DNA from: Achromobacter agilis
GTDB lineage: Bacteria > Pseudomonadota > Gammaproteobacteria > Burkholderiales > Burkholderiaceae_B
DNA length: 64,000 bases
NCBI RefSeq assembly: GCF_900496965.1
Contig: NZ_UFQB01000001.1
Location: 372,001-436,000, forward strand
Direction: 5' to 3'
Shown here: positions 39,063 to 48,267 of the stretch, piece by piece
How positions within the stretch are numbered: position 1 is the first letter of the stretch
Layout of the letters: every line of letters starts with the position of its first letter
Translations under genes and position numbers: made by a program
The notes under the pieces: generated by a model
What the model saw: only the letters and a program-made list of their open reading frames with translations
Databases searched by the model: none
Told to the model about the DNA's origin: nothing

Positions 39063-40031
39063 AAGCCCTGGCTGGAAGCCCGCCCGCAGGTCGCGCGGCG
39101 TCACGCCGAAACGGCGCTTGAACAAGCGGCTGAAATGCGAAGGATGCGAAAAGCCCACCTGGTAGGCCAATTCCGCGATGCTGCGATGGCGATGCAGCGG
39201 ATTCAGCAGCAGCTCGCGGCATTTGTCGAGCCGCAGTTCGAAAATGAAGGACTCCGCCGACAAGCCGCCCGCGCGCAGGATGCGATGCAGATAGGCCACG
39301 GACACCCCGCAGCCCTGCGCCACGTGCTGCGGCGAGAGCGCAGGATCGGCCAGATGCTGGCGAATGTAGGCCAGCACCCGTTGCCGATGCGCCACCGTCA
39401 CGCTGCTGTCCGACTCCGACGCGTACCCCTGCCCCGGCTGCACGAGAAACAGCACGATCAGGTCGATCAGCCGTTCACCCAGCTCCGCCACCTCGGCCTC
39501 GGACCACCCGCCCATGCCCTTGAACAGATGATCCATATAGCTGGCCAGGAGCGCGCCCCGCGGCGAGCCGTCATCCACGCGCAGCTTGTAGAACGCTCCG
39601 ATGCGGGAATCGCGCTGGGATAGCGCGCTGCGCGGGAACGACACACTCAGGCTGCGGTAGCCCGAGGCGCCCTGCGCCGTCGCCTGGTAGGGCAAGCTCT
39701 GGTTCATCAGGTATACGCACCCCGGCTCGACCTGGAACTCGCGCCCCTGCTGCTGCACCGCCAAGGGCCCGGCCAATGGCAGGCCGAAGGTATAGAACTC
39801 CTGATCCAGCCGCGACACATTGCCGGCCGTGCGCTCGAGCTTCTGTCCCTGATAGTGCAGGTCATTGAACTGCAGGCTGGCGCGGCGCACATAGCGCACG
39901 TGTCCAGAGAAATTGCCCGGCCTGCCGTGGTGCACCTCGAACGGACCGAACGCATCCGACAGAGCCGCGCGCCACGCATCGCGCCGGTCAGCGCCGGCGC
40001 TGGCCGAAATGGCGAATTCCGTATCGGACAT
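39036..40031 (-). CDS. AraC-family transcriptional regulator
   Basis: 331 residues from an ATG with AAGGAG upstream; the much longer frame is a shadow of the neighbouring hydrolase. An N-terminal AraC-binding-like domain (about 30-190) precedes two helix-turn-helix motifs (about 225-325), with VAQGCGVSVAYLHRILRAGG and IAELAYQVGFSHPSHFSRLF. It is divergent from a hydrolase-Liv transporter operon and is the probable activator of that operon. The effector is unknown. Confidence 0.93.
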   Translation of the reverse strand: MSDTEFAISASAGADRRDAWRAALSDAFGPFEVHHGRPGNFSGHVRYVRRASLQFNDLHYQGQKLERTAGNVSRLDQEFYTFGLPLAGPLAVQQQGREFQVEPGCVYLMNQSLPYQATAQGASGYRSLSVSFPRSALSQRDSRIGAFYKLRVDDGSPRGALLASYMDHLFKGMGGWSEAEVAELGERLIDLIVLFLVQPGQGYASESDSSVTVAHRQRVLAYIRQHLADPALSPQHVAQGCGVSVAYLHRILRAGGLSAESFIFELRLDKCRELLLNPLHRHRSIAELAYQVGFSHPSHFSRLFKRRFGVTPRDLRAGFQPGLSDPGQQQG

Positions 40032-40126
40032 GGCGCGGTCTCCTTGTGCGCAGGCATCGGCGCCAGGCGCCTGTGATCCTGCGTCTACATATTCTTGACT
40101 CACCCTGCTCTGGGGCGTCGGGCGCC

Positions 40127-40156
40127 TTGTTGGCGCGCTTGGCGCAAGTCTATATT
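40127..40156 (+). promoter_or_regulatory. Candidate promoter of the hydrolase-Liv operon
   Basis: TTGTTG (40127-40132) and TATATT (40151-40156) with an 18-base spacer, about 40 bases before the hydrolase ATG. A weak -35 fits an AraC-activated promoter. Confidence 0.45.
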
Positions 40157-40199
40157 CAGCCCGATAAGCACACAACCTGGACAACCCGGGAGGAGACCC

Positions 40200-41075
40200 A
40201 TGGCGAACCCGTCCGCGCCGGCTTCGCGCTATCTGCGCTGCGAGGGCCGCGAACTGCATTACACGGAATGGGGTGCGGCGGACGCGCCGGCCGTCATCAT
40301 GTGGCACGGCCTGGCCCGCACCGGACGCGATTTCGACGAGCTGGCGCAAGCGCTGGCGAACGAGTACCGCATCATCTGCCCCGACACGATCGGCCGCGGC
40401 CTGTCGCAATGGAGCCCCGATCCGGTCGCAGAATACCGCCTGGATTTCTATGCGGCGCTGGCCCGCGCCCTGCTCGACGGCCTGTCGCTGGCGCGCGTGC
40501 GCTGGGTAGGCACGTCCATGGGCGGCGCGACGGGCATGCATGCCGCGGCCACCACATTGCGCGACCGGATCTCGCACCTGGTGGTCAACGACATCGGGCC
40601 CGAACTGCCCCAGGCTGCCGTCGAGCGCATCGTGGCCTATGTCGGCGCGCCCCCCGCCTTCGACACGGTCACGGAACTGGAAGCGTGGCTGCGCACCGCC
40701 TACAAGCCCTATGGCTGGCAAAGCGACGAGCAATGGCGCCGAATGACCGAAACCTCCGTGCGCCGCCTGCCGGACGGGCGCATCACCGCCCACTACGATC
40801 CTGCCATCGTGGGGCAGTTCAGCCACCACCCCGGCGACTACGACCGCTGGAGCGGGTATGACTCGCTGCGCATGCCGGTCCTGCTGCTGCGAGGCGCCGA
40901 TTCCGACCTGCTGCTGCCCGACGTGGCGGACGCCATGACGCAGCGCGGCCCGCGGGCGCAACGCATCGACTTCCCGGATTGCGGCCACGCCCCCGCCCTG
41001 AACGTCGCCCCCCAGATCGACGCCATCCGCCAATTCCTGGCCACGCCGGACCAACCGGCGGCCACCCGCCACTGA
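40200..41075 (+). CDS. Alpha/beta hydrolase
   Basis: 291 residues. The oxyanion region is HGLARTGRDF, the nucleophile elbow is GTS106MGG, the acid is probably the Asp in RGADSDLL, and the histidine is in CGHAPAL: a full catalytic triad. GGAGGAG just before the ATG fixes the start. No signal peptide, so cytoplasmic. It heads an operon with a complete Liv-type transporter, suggesting hydrolysis of an imported ester, amide or ring-cleavage product. The specific substrate is not predictable. Confidence 0.92.
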   Translation: MANPSAPASRYLRCEGRELHYTEWGAADAPAVIMWHGLARTGRDFDELAQALANEYRIICPDTIGRGLSQWSPDPVAEYRLDFYAALARALLDGLSLARVRWVGTSMGGATGMHAAATTLRDRISHLVVNDIGPELPQAAVERIVAYVGAPPAFDTVTELEAWLRTAYKPYGWQSDEQWRRMTETSVRRLPDGRITAHYDPAIVGQFSHHPGDYDRWSGYDSLRMPVLLLRGADSDLLLPDVADAMTQRGPRAQRIDFPDCGHAPALNVAPQIDAIRQFLATPDQPAATRH

Positions 41076-41090
41076 TAACAGGAGCCCCCC

Positions 41091-42263
41091 ATGAAACGCG
41101 TTCTGCTCGCCGCGCTGGTCGGCCTATGCATGAGTTCTGCAGCAGCGGCGAAGGATTTCGTCGTGGCCCACGTCTATGACAAGACGGGGCCGCTGGAAGC
41201 CTACGCCAAGCAAACCCAGAACGGCCTGATGCTGGGCCTGGAATACGCGACGCAAGGCACCATGACGGTGGCCGGCCGCAAGATCCGCGTGATCGAAAAG
41301 GACAACCAGGGCAAGCCCGACGTGGCGCGCGCGCAGCTGGCCTCGGCCTATGCCGACGACAACGCCGACATCGCCGTGGGCCCGACCTCCTCCGGGGTTG
41401 CGCTGGCCATGCTGCCGATCGCCGAGGAGTACGAAAAGATCCTGCTGGTCGAACCGGCCGTGGCGGATTCGATCACCGGCGACAAATGGAACCGCTACAT
41501 CTTCCGCACCGGCCGCAACTCCTCGCAGGACGCCATCGCCAACGCGGTCGCTTTCGACCAGGCCGGCACCTCGATCGCCATGCTGGCGCAAGACTATGCG
41601 TTCGGCCGCGACGGCGTAAAGGCGTTCAAGGGCGCGTTGAAGAACGCCAAAATCGTGCACGAGGAATACCTGCCCGCCAACGCCACCGACTTTACCGCCG
41701 GCGCGCAGCGTCTGTTCGACGCACTGAAGGACAAGCCCGGCCGCAAGATCATCTTCATCCTCTGGGCCGGTGCGGGCAATCCCTTCAAGATCGCCGACCT
41801 GGATCCGAAACGCTTCGGTATCGAGATCGCCACGGGCGGCAACACGCTGGCCGCCATGACGCCGCTGAAGTCGCTGGCCGGCATGGAAGGCGCGACTTAT
41901 TACTACTACGGCATCCCGAAGAACCCAGTCAACGACTGGCTGGTCGCGGAACACCAGAAGCGCTACGGACAGCCCCCCGACTTCTTCACCGCGGGCGGCA
42001 TGTCGGCCGGTATCGCGATCGTGCAGGCGCTGTCCAAGACCGCGGGCAACTCCGACACCGACACGCTGATAAAGGCGATGGAAGGGATGAGCTTCGATAC
42101 GCCCAAGGGCAAGATGACTTTCCGGCCCGAGGATCACCAGGCCATGCAGTCCATGTACCACTTCCGCATCAAGAACGATCCGTCGGTGCCGTGGGCCGTG
42201 CAGGATCTGATCAAGGAAATAACGCCCGACCAGATGTCGGTGCCGATCCTGAACAAACGCTGA
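41091..42263 (+). CDS. Periplasmic substrate-binding protein (LivK-like)
   Basis: 390 residues with a signal peptide ending at about residue 20 (SSAAAA then KDF). The body DNQGKPDVARAQLASAYADD and VGPTSSGVALAMLP matches the Peripla_BP_6 family. It is followed by two ATPases and two permeases, so the whole transporter is here. Not closely similar by eye to the 18-19 kb binding protein, so probably a different ligand. Confidence 0.93.
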   Translation: MKRVLLAALVGLCMSSAAAAKDFVVAHVYDKTGPLEAYAKQTQNGLMLGLEYATQGTMTVAGRKIRVIEKDNQGKPDVARAQLASAYADDNADIAVGPTSSGVALAMLPIAEEYEKILLVEPAVADSITGDKWNRYIFRTGRNSSQDAIANAVAFDQAGTSIAMLAQDYAFGRDGVKAFKGALKNAKIVHEEYLPANATDFTAGAQRLFDALKDKPGRKIIFILWAGAGNPFKIADLDPKRFGIEIATGGNTLAAMTPLKSLAGMEGATYYYYGIPKNPVNDWLVAEHQKRYGQPPDFFTAGGMSAGIAIVQALSKTAGNSDTDTLIKAMEGMSFDTPKGKMTFRPEDHQAMQSMYHFRIKNDPSVPWAVQDLIKEITPDQMSVPILNKR

Positions 42264-42278
42264 GGCCGCGCCCCGCCC

Positions 42279-43049
42279 ATGCTGGAAACCCAATCGCTCA
42301 CCATCCGTTTCGGCGGACACGTGGCAGTCAACGAAGTCAGCTGCAGCTATGCGCCTGGCACCCTGACGGCCATCGTCGGCCCGAACGGCGCGGGCAAGAC
42401 CACCTACTTCAATCTTATTTCCGGCCAGCTGCGCGCCAGCTCGGGAACGGTGCGCCTGAACGGGCGCGATCTCACGCCGCTTGGCGCCTCGGCCCGCATG
42501 CACGCGGGCCTGGGCCGCGCATTCCAGTTGACGCAGCTGTTCCCGCGCCTGAGCGTGCACGAGAACGTGCGGCTGGCCCTGCAGTCGCGCCAGCAGGGCA
42601 TGGGCTGGCGGCAGATCCGGTTCTGGCGCATGTGGAACGACGATCGCGGTCTGATCGAACGCGCCGACGTGCTGCTGGAGCGCACCCGCCTGTCCGCGCG
42701 CAGCGGCCAGGCCGCCGCCGACCTGCCCCATGGCGACCAGCGCAAGCTGGAGATCGCGATGCTGGTGGCGCTGGATCCCCAGGTGTTCATGTTCGACGAG
42801 CCGACGGCCGGCATGAGCGTGGACGACGTGCCTGTCGTGCTGGAGCTGATCCGTGAAATAAAGACCGATCCATCGAAAACGATCCTGCTCGTGGAACACA
42901 AGATGGACGTGGTGCGCGAACTGGCCGACCGCATCGTGGTACTGCACAACGGGCAGTTGATGGCGGATGGCGAGCCCGCGGCGGTCATCGCCTCGCCGAT
43001 CGTGCAACAGGCCTACCTGGGCATCAGTCCGACGGAGCAAACGGCATGA
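42279..43049 (+). CDS. LivG-like ABC transporter ATPase
   Basis: 256 residues. Walker A GPNGAGKTTYFNLISG, signature LPHGDQRKLEIAMLVA (an atypical HGDQ) and Walker B VFMFDEPTAG. A long insert after AFQLTQLFPRLSVHENVRLA is typical of LivG. Its stop overlaps the next ATPase start (ATGA). Confidence 0.94.
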   Translation: MLETQSLTIRFGGHVAVNEVSCSYAPGTLTAIVGPNGAGKTTYFNLISGQLRASSGTVRLNGRDLTPLGASARMHAGLGRAFQLTQLFPRLSVHENVRLALQSRQQGMGWRQIRFWRMWNDDRGLIERADVLLERTRLSARSGQAAADLPHGDQRKLEIAMLVALDPQVFMFDEPTAGMSVDDVPVVLELIREIKTDPSKTILLVEHKMDVVRELADRIVVLHNGQLMADGEPAAVIASPIVQQAYLGISPTEQTA

Positions 43050-43795
43050 CGCGCGCCTTGCTGGAACTGAAGGACGTGCACACGCACATCGGCGCGTATC
43101 ACATCCTGCACGGCGTGGATCTCACCGTGCCCACGGCGGCCGTGACCATGCTGCTTGGACGCAACGGCGCCGGCAAGACCACCACGCTGCGCACGGTCAT
43201 GAGCCTATGGCGCGCGTCGCAAGGCCAGGTAAGCTTCGACGGCGCTCCGGTGGGCGGTCCGGGCACGCGCGTGTCTGCGCCCGACATGGCGCGCATGGGC
43301 ATAGCCTATGTGCCGGAGAACATGGGCATCTTCGCCGATCTCTCCGTCAAGGAGAACATCCTGCTGGCGGCTCGGCAGGCGAAGAATGCCGGCCAGCTCG
43401 ACACGGCCAGGCTGGAGTGGATATTCGGCTTCTTCCCCGCGCTGAAGAAGTTCTGGCTGCATCCGGCGGGCAAGCTGTCGGGAGGCCAGAAGCAAATGCT
43501 GGCGGTGGCGCGCGCGATCATCGAACCGCGCCGGCTGCTGCTGGTCGACGAGCCCAGCAAGGGCCTCGCCCCCGCCATCGTCCAGAACATGATCGACGCC
43601 TTCATCGAACTGAAGCAGGCATCCACCACCATTCTGCTCGTCGAGCAGAATTTCAATTTCGCCCGCCTCGTGGGCGATCATGTCGCCGTGATGGACAACG
43701 GCCGCGTCGTCCATGCCGGAAACATGGCGCAGCTGGCGGCGGACGACGAACTGCAGACACGCCTGCTGGGCCTGTCGCTGGGAAGCCACCAATGA
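43046..43795 (+). CDS. LivF-like ABC transporter ATPase
   Basis: 249 residues. Walker A GRNGAGKTTTLRTVM, signature LSGGQKQMLAVARAII and Walker B LLLVDEPSKGLAP. Overlaps the LivG-like gene before it and the permease gene after it by four bases each, indicating tight coupling. Confidence 0.95.
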   Translation: MTRALLELKDVHTHIGAYHILHGVDLTVPTAAVTMLLGRNGAGKTTTLRTVMSLWRASQGQVSFDGAPVGGPGTRVSAPDMARMGIAYVPENMGIFADLSVKENILLAARQAKNAGQLDTARLEWIFGFFPALKKFWLHPAGKLSGGQKQMLAVARAIIEPRRLLLVDEPSKGLAPAIVQNMIDAFIELKQASTTILLVEQNFNFARLVGDHVAVMDNGRVVHAGNMAQLAADDELQTRLLGLSLGSHQ

Positions 43796-44802
43796 GCACC
43801 CTTGAACTCGACACTCCGCTGCCGCGCGTGCGCGCGGACCTGCGCCCCGCCCTGCTGGTGCTGGCGCTTGCCGCGATCGCCTTGCCGCTGGTGGGCTCCC
43901 TGTCCACTTGGGTGACCCTGACCCTTGCCGGCCTGGCCATGGGCATGATCATCTTCATCGTGGCCTCGGGCATGACGCTCGTCTTCGGCCTCATGGACGT
44001 GCTGAACTTCGGGCATGGCCTGTTCATCGCCATCGGCGCATACATGGCGGCCACCGTGCTGGGCTCCATGGCCGACTGGACGCAGTCCGGCAGCCTGTGG
44101 ATGAATCTGATGGCCGTGCTGCCGGCCATGATCGTCGGCATGCTGGTGGCGGGCGCCGTCGGCCTGGCGTTCGAGCGCGTTATCGTCCGGCCGGTTTACG
44201 GGCAGCACCTCAAGCAGATCCTCATCACCATGGGCGGCATGATCATCGGCGAAGAGATCATCAAGATGCTGTGGGGACCGCAGACAATCTCGCTGCCGCT
44301 GCCCGAAGCGATGCGCGGCGCGTTCCTTCTGGGCGACGCCGCGATCGAGAAATTCCGGATCGTCGCGCTGGTGACGGGGCTGCTCGTGCTAGGCGGCATG
44401 CTGTGGCTGCTCAACCGCACCAAGCTGGGCCTCTTGATCCGGGCGGGCGTGGAAGACCGCGAAATGGTGGAAAGCCTGGGCTACCGGATCCGCCATCTTT
44501 TCGTGGGCGTGTTCGTTGCGGGTTCGATGCTGGCGGGACTCGGCGGCGTGCTCTGGGGCATGTACCAGCAATCGGTCGTCCCGCAGCTGGGTGCGCAGGT
44601 CAACGTGCTGATCTTCATTGTCATCATGATCGGCGGCCTGGGTTCGACCGTGGGATGCCTGATTGGCGCGCTGCTCGTCGGCCTGATGGCCAACTACACC
44701 GGGTTCCTGCTGCCCAAGGCCGCCCTGTTCTCGAACATCGCACTGATGGTCGCCATACTGCTGTGGCGTCCGCAGGGCGTGTACCCGGTCACGAACCGCT
44801 AG
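43792..44802 (+). CDS. LivH-like ABC transporter permease
   Basis: 336 residues, start overlapping the ATPase stop. About eight hydrophobic segments, with FGLMDVLNFGHGLFIAIGAY as the family motif and the coupling-loop segment RAGVEDREMVESLGY. Confidence 0.94.
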   Translation: MSTLELDTPLPRVRADLRPALLVLALAAIALPLVGSLSTWVTLTLAGLAMGMIIFIVASGMTLVFGLMDVLNFGHGLFIAIGAYMAATVLGSMADWTQSGSLWMNLMAVLPAMIVGMLVAGAVGLAFERVIVRPVYGQHLKQILITMGGMIIGEEIIKMLWGPQTISLPLPEAMRGAFLLGDAAIEKFRIVALVTGLLVLGGMLWLLNRTKLGLLIRAGVEDREMVESLGYRIRHLFVGVFVAGSMLAGLGGVLWGMYQQSVVPQLGAQVNVLIFIVIMIGGLGSTVGCLIGALLVGLMANYTGFLLPKAALFSNIALMVAILLWRPQGVYPVTNR

Positions 44803-44813
44803 GAACCGCCGAC

Positions 44814-45881
44814 ATGTCCGTACGCCTGCTTTCCGGCGATCCTCCCCGCAGCGCCGTGCTGGCGCTTCTGCTCATCGCGATCGTGGCCGCCCTGGCCGTG
44901 GCGCCTTTCCTCTTTCCAGGTCCGAAATCACTTGCCGTCGCAGCGAAGATTCTGGTGTTCGTCATCCTCGTGGCCAGCTACGACCTGCTGCTGGGCTATA
45001 CCGGCATCGTCAGCTTCGCCCACACGATGTTCTTCGGGATCGGCGCTTATGGCGTTGCCATCGCCAGCGTACGCCTGGAGCCGGGGTGGACGGCCATACT
45101 CGCAGGCACCGCTGCCGGCTTGGCGGTATCGCTGGCCTTCGCCCTGCTGATCGGCCTGGCCAGCTTGCGCGTGCGCGCCATCTTCTACGCCATGATCACG
45201 CTTGCGGTCGCGGCCGCGTTCCAGACGCTGGTCTCGCAGCTGTCCGACCTGACGGGCGGCGAGGACGGCTTGAACTTCAAGGTGCCGCAAATGTTGCGGC
45301 CCGCCTTCCGGCCCTTCTCGGAACCGATCTTCGGCGTCACGGTCGACGGCCGCATCATTACGTACTACCTGATCGCCGCAGCCTGCGTAGTGCTGTTCCT
45401 GCTGTTGCTGCGCATCGTGAATTCGCCGTTCGGCCGGGTCCTGCAGGCGATCCGGGAGAATCCCTTCCGCGCCGAGGCCATCGGCTACCGCACGGTGCTG
45501 TACCGCAGCCTGTCCAATCTGCTGGCCGCCGCCTTCGCGACGCTAGCGGGCGCAATGTACGCGCTCTGGCTGCGGTACAACGGTCCGGACACCTCGCTAT
45601 CGTTCGAGATCATGCTCAACATCCTCCTGATGCTCGTGATCGGCGGAATGGGCACCATGTACGGCGCGGTGGTGGGCGCAGGCCTCTTCGTCTTCGCGCA
45701 GAGTTACTTGCAGGACGGCCTGCACCACATCCACGAGCTCGTGTCAGGCGTCGCGCCCCTGGCCCTCTTGTTCGAGCCGGACCGCTGGCTGCTGTGGCTG
45801 GGAATTCTGTTCGTCGTGTCCGTGTACTACTTCCCCACCGGCATTGCCGGCCGCCTGCGCGAGCTCACGCCAAAGCGCTAG
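44814..45881 (+). CDS. LivM-like ABC transporter permease
   Basis: 355 residues with nine or so hydrophobic segments. GYTGIVSFAHTMFFGIGAYG and the coupling loop AIRENPFRAEAIGY are diagnostic. Unlike the 15-17 kb system it is not fused to an ATPase. Last gene of the hydrolase-Liv operon. Confidence 0.94.
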   Translation: MSVRLLSGDPPRSAVLALLLIAIVAALAVAPFLFPGPKSLAVAAKILVFVILVASYDLLLGYTGIVSFAHTMFFGIGAYGVAIASVRLEPGWTAILAGTAAGLAVSLAFALLIGLASLRVRAIFYAMITLAVAAAFQTLVSQLSDLTGGEDGLNFKVPQMLRPAFRPFSEPIFGVTVDGRIITYYLIAAACVVLFLLLLRIVNSPFGRVLQAIRENPFRAEAIGYRTVLYRSLSNLLAAAFATLAGAMYALWLRYNGPDTSLSFEIMLNILLMLVIGGMGTMYGAVVGAGLFVFAQSYLQDGLHHIHELVSGVAPLALLFEPDRWLLWLGILFVVSVYYFPTGIAGRLRELTPKR

Positions 45882-45904
45882 CCTGCGCGCACGCTGGCGC
45901 AGGG

Positions 45905-46426
45905 CTACCGGCCGCGCTGGCGCAGCTCGTCGGCCTCGCGGCGCAAGCCATCGACCCGGTGCTGCATCTCGTCCATGCTGCGCCGCGTTCCATTTCCGGC
46001 ATCGTCCAGCCTAGAACCGGCAGGCGCGGGCGCCAATGGCCGCATGGGGGCAACACCGCCGTTCAGGGGTATCGTGGCCGGGGGATGCGGATCCACGTAG
46101 GCTGGCCTGCTGTCCAGGATGCGCTCCAGCAGCTTGAGCTGGCTGCGCTGCGTATCGAGCGCGCGCTCCTGCCCGGCCAGAGCCAGTTCGTCCTCGTCTT
46201 CGGTGCCGAAGATCGCCGCATGGTCTGGCGACCCTTGCACGCGCACCCGGGGTTCGGGCCCTGCCGTCAACGCATTTCTGCCCACCGGCGCTTCGGCGTC
46301 GAAGGGCGCGCCATTCGCCTGGGGAGTGCCCGCCGCTTGCGGCTGCGCCCAGACGGGCGGCATGAGCCCCGCCAGCAGGCAGAACACGAACAGGCGGGCC
46401 CGCGCCCTATTGGATGAACCTGGCAT
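45905..46426 (-). CDS. Secreted hypothetical protein
   Basis: 173 residues. The start has a basic n-region and a hydrophobic core ending in Trp-Ala-Gln, a good signal peptide (cleavage near 27). The middle is Pro/Ala-rich, with a charged helix (about 75-105, DEDELALAGQERALDTQRSQ) and a coiled-coil-like C-terminus (MDEMQHRVDGLRREADELRQ). I do not recognise the family. It lies between the convergent LivM gene and the end of the S10 operon on the same strand as the latter, but past a strong terminator, so it needs its own promoter. Real coding is likely but not certain. Confidence 0.7.
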   Translation of the reverse strand: MPGSSNRARARLFVFCLLAGLMPPVWAQPQAAGTPQANGAPFDAEAPVGRNALTAGPEPRVRVQGSPDHAAIFGTEDEDELALAGQERALDTQRSQLKLLERILDSRPAYVDPHPPATIPLNGGVAPMRPLAPAPAGSRLDDAGNGTRRSMDEMQHRVDGLRREADELRQRGR

Positions 46427-46485
46427 CCGGCCTCCAAGTCCGCAGGATGGGTGTGGCGCGCAAACCCAGAGCAGGAGCGCGGACG

Positions 46486-46518
46486 AAAAAAAACGGCAAG
46501 GGTGTTATCCCTTGCCGT
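46486..46518 (-). terminator. Rho-independent terminator after rpsQ (end of S10 block)
   Basis: ACGGCAAGGG (46493-46502) pairs perfectly with CCCTTGCCGT (46509-46518) around six bases. On the minus strand it is followed by a run of eight T. A very strong terminator, showing that the S10 block ends at rpsQ here. Confidence 0.93.
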
Positions 46519-46560
46519 CTTATATCAGAACGGCGAACCGTTCCGATGAACTGCTTTTAC

Positions 46561-46842
46561 TTAGATGATACGTGCGGCTTCAACCAGACGCACCACGCGC
46601 CACGACTTCGAGCGCGAGATGGGACGGCCTTCAGCGATTTCAACCGTATCGCCTTCGTTGTACTGGTTCGATTCGTCGTGCGCCTTGTACTTCGCGGAGC
46701 GCATGATGATCTTGCCGAAGATGGGGTGCTTGACGCGGCGTTCAACCAGAACGACGACAGTCTTGTCCATCTTGTTGCTGACGACCTTGCCGACCAGCGT
46801 ACGCTGGCGCTTGGCCACTTGGGTGTTTTGAGTTTCGCTCAT
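46561..46842 (-). CDS. rpsQ: 30S ribosomal protein S17
   Basis: 93 residues. [20 protein letters not shown] and [20 protein letters not shown] identify S17, an OB-fold 16S binder. Last gene of the S10 block; in most bacteria rplN follows at once, here a terminator does. Confidence 0.97.
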   Translation of the reverse strand: MSETQNTQVAKRQRTLVGKVVSNKMDKTVVVLVERRVKHPIFGKIIMRSAKYKAHDESNQYNEGDTVEIAEGRPISRSKSWRVVRLVEAARII

Positions 46843-46844
46843 CT

Positions 46845-47036
46845 TTATTTCCCTGCCTTCTCGGTCAGCAAGGTACGCACGCGCGCGATGTCGCGACGCA
46901 CATTGCGCAGCTGGCTGGTATTGGCAAGCTGCTGCGTGGCCTTCTGCATACGCAGACCGAATTGTGCCTTCAGCAGGCTTTCGAGCTCTTTGCCGAGCTC
47001 GGCGGCGTCTTTCGAACGGAGTTCGCTGGCTTTCAT
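46845..47036 (-). CDS. rpmC: 50S ribosomal protein L29
   Basis: 63 residues: [20 protein letters not shown] start and [13 protein letters not shown] end, a two-helix protein near the tunnel exit. Two bases separate it from rpsQ. Confidence 0.97.
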
Positions 47037-47047
47037 CTTAGTACTCC

Positions 47048-47464
47048 TTAAGCACCGATATGACGCGCGACGAACGTGGTCGAAATCGGCAGCTTGGCAG
47101 CGGCCAGGCGGAAAGCTTCACGCGCGAGCTCTTCGCTAACCCCTTCCATTTCGTAGAGCACCTTGCCGGGCTGGATTTCGGCGACCCAGTACTCCGGGTT
47201 GCCCTTACCGTTACCCATACGGACTTCGGCAGGCTTCTGCGAGATGGGCTTATCCGGGAAAATGCGAATCCAGATACGGCCGCCACGCTTGATGTGACGA
47301 TTGATGGCACGACGAGCGGCTTCGATCTGACGAGCGGTCAGACGGCCACGGCCGGTGGCCTTCAGACCGAATTCGCCGAACGACACGTGGGTGCCACGGG
47401 TCGCCAGACCGGTGTTGCGGCCCTTCTGCTCTTTGCGATACTTTCTGCGAGAGGGTTGCAGCAT
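47048..47464 (-). CDS. rplP: 50S ribosomal protein L16
   Basis: 138 residues: [20 protein letters not shown] start and [20 protein letters not shown]. It helps place the A-site tRNA. Confidence 0.98.
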
Positions 47465-47466
47465 GG

Positions 47467-48258
47467 TTATTCTCCTTCAGGCGCCGGAGCAGCGTCCGCC
47501 TTGCGGGGACCACGGCCACGACCACCCGGACGACCGGTGCGAGCACCGTCCGGACGATCACCACGCGGAGCGCGGCGCGGACGACGTTCTTCTTCACGCG
47601 GGGCGGCGGTTTCCGGCGGCAATTCGCCGTTGGCCAGCATGTCGCCCTTATAGACCCAGACCTTGATGCCGATCACGCCATACGTGGTGTGGGCTTCGGA
47701 GGTGCCGTAGTCGATGTTGGCCTTGAGGGTGTGCAGCGGCACACGGCCTTCGCGATACCACTCGGTGCGAGCAATTTCGATACCGTTCAGACGGCCCGAG
47801 CTCATGATCTTGATGCCTTGGGCACCCAGACGCATGGCGTTCTGCATCGCGCGCTTCATCGCGCGGCGGAACATGATGCGCTTCTCGAGCTGTTGCGAGA
47901 TCGAGTCGGCGATCAGTTGAGCATCGGTTTCCGGCTTGCGGATTTCTTCGATGTTGACGTGCACAGGCACGCCCATCAGACGCTGCAGATCAGCCTTCAG
48001 GCTTTCGATGTCTTCGCCGCGCTTGCCGATCACCACGCCCGGACGAGCCGAGTAGACGGTGATGCGGGCATTCTTGGCGGGACGCTCGATGATCACGCGA
48101 CCGACGGAGGCGCTCTTGAGCTTCTTTTTCAGGTACTCGCGGACGCGGATGTCTTCGGCCAGCATGGAACCGAAGGCCTTGTCGTCGGCGAACCAACGCG
48201 AGGACCAATTACGGGTGACCGCGAGACGGAACCCAGTGGGGTGAATTTTCTGACCCAT
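47467..48258 (-). CDS. rpsC: 30S ribosomal protein S3
   Basis: 263 residues. It starts [20 protein letters not shown] and has the KH domain ([20 protein letters not shown]). Beyond ~residue 210 there is a long Arg/Pro/Gly-rich extension ([17 protein letters not shown] onward), making it about 30 residues longer than E. coli S3. Such tails occur in betaproteobacterial relatives as far as I recall. Confidence 0.98.
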   Translation of the reverse strand: MGQKIHPTGFRLAVTRNWSSRWFADDKAFGSMLAEDIRVREYLKKKLKSASVGRVIIERPAKNARITVYSARPGVVIGKRGEDIESLKADLQRLMGVPVHVNIEEIRKPETDAQLIADSISQQLEKRIMFRRAMKRAMQNAMRLGAQGIKIMSSGRLNGIEIARTEWYREGRVPLHTLKANIDYGTSEAHTTYGVIGIKVWVYKGDMLANGELPPETAAPREEERRPRRAPRGDRPDGARTGRPGGRGRGPRKADAAPAPEGE

Positions 48259-48267
48259 CGTGACTCC

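Noticed and set aside
39036..41072. Very long AraC frame of 678 residues
   Set aside because: The true gene starts at the ATG near 40031 with AAGGAG; the upstream extension is the shadow of the divergent hydrolase gene.
41124..43040. 638-residue antisense frame over the second Liv operon
   Set aside because: The plus strand encodes the binding protein and ATPase with full motifs.
34999..46561. Recently acquired genomic island between rpsQ and rplN
   Set aside because: Base composition looks like the surroundings, and there is no integrase, tRNA, flanking repeat or IS. The punctuation on both sides points to an old, settled arrangement.
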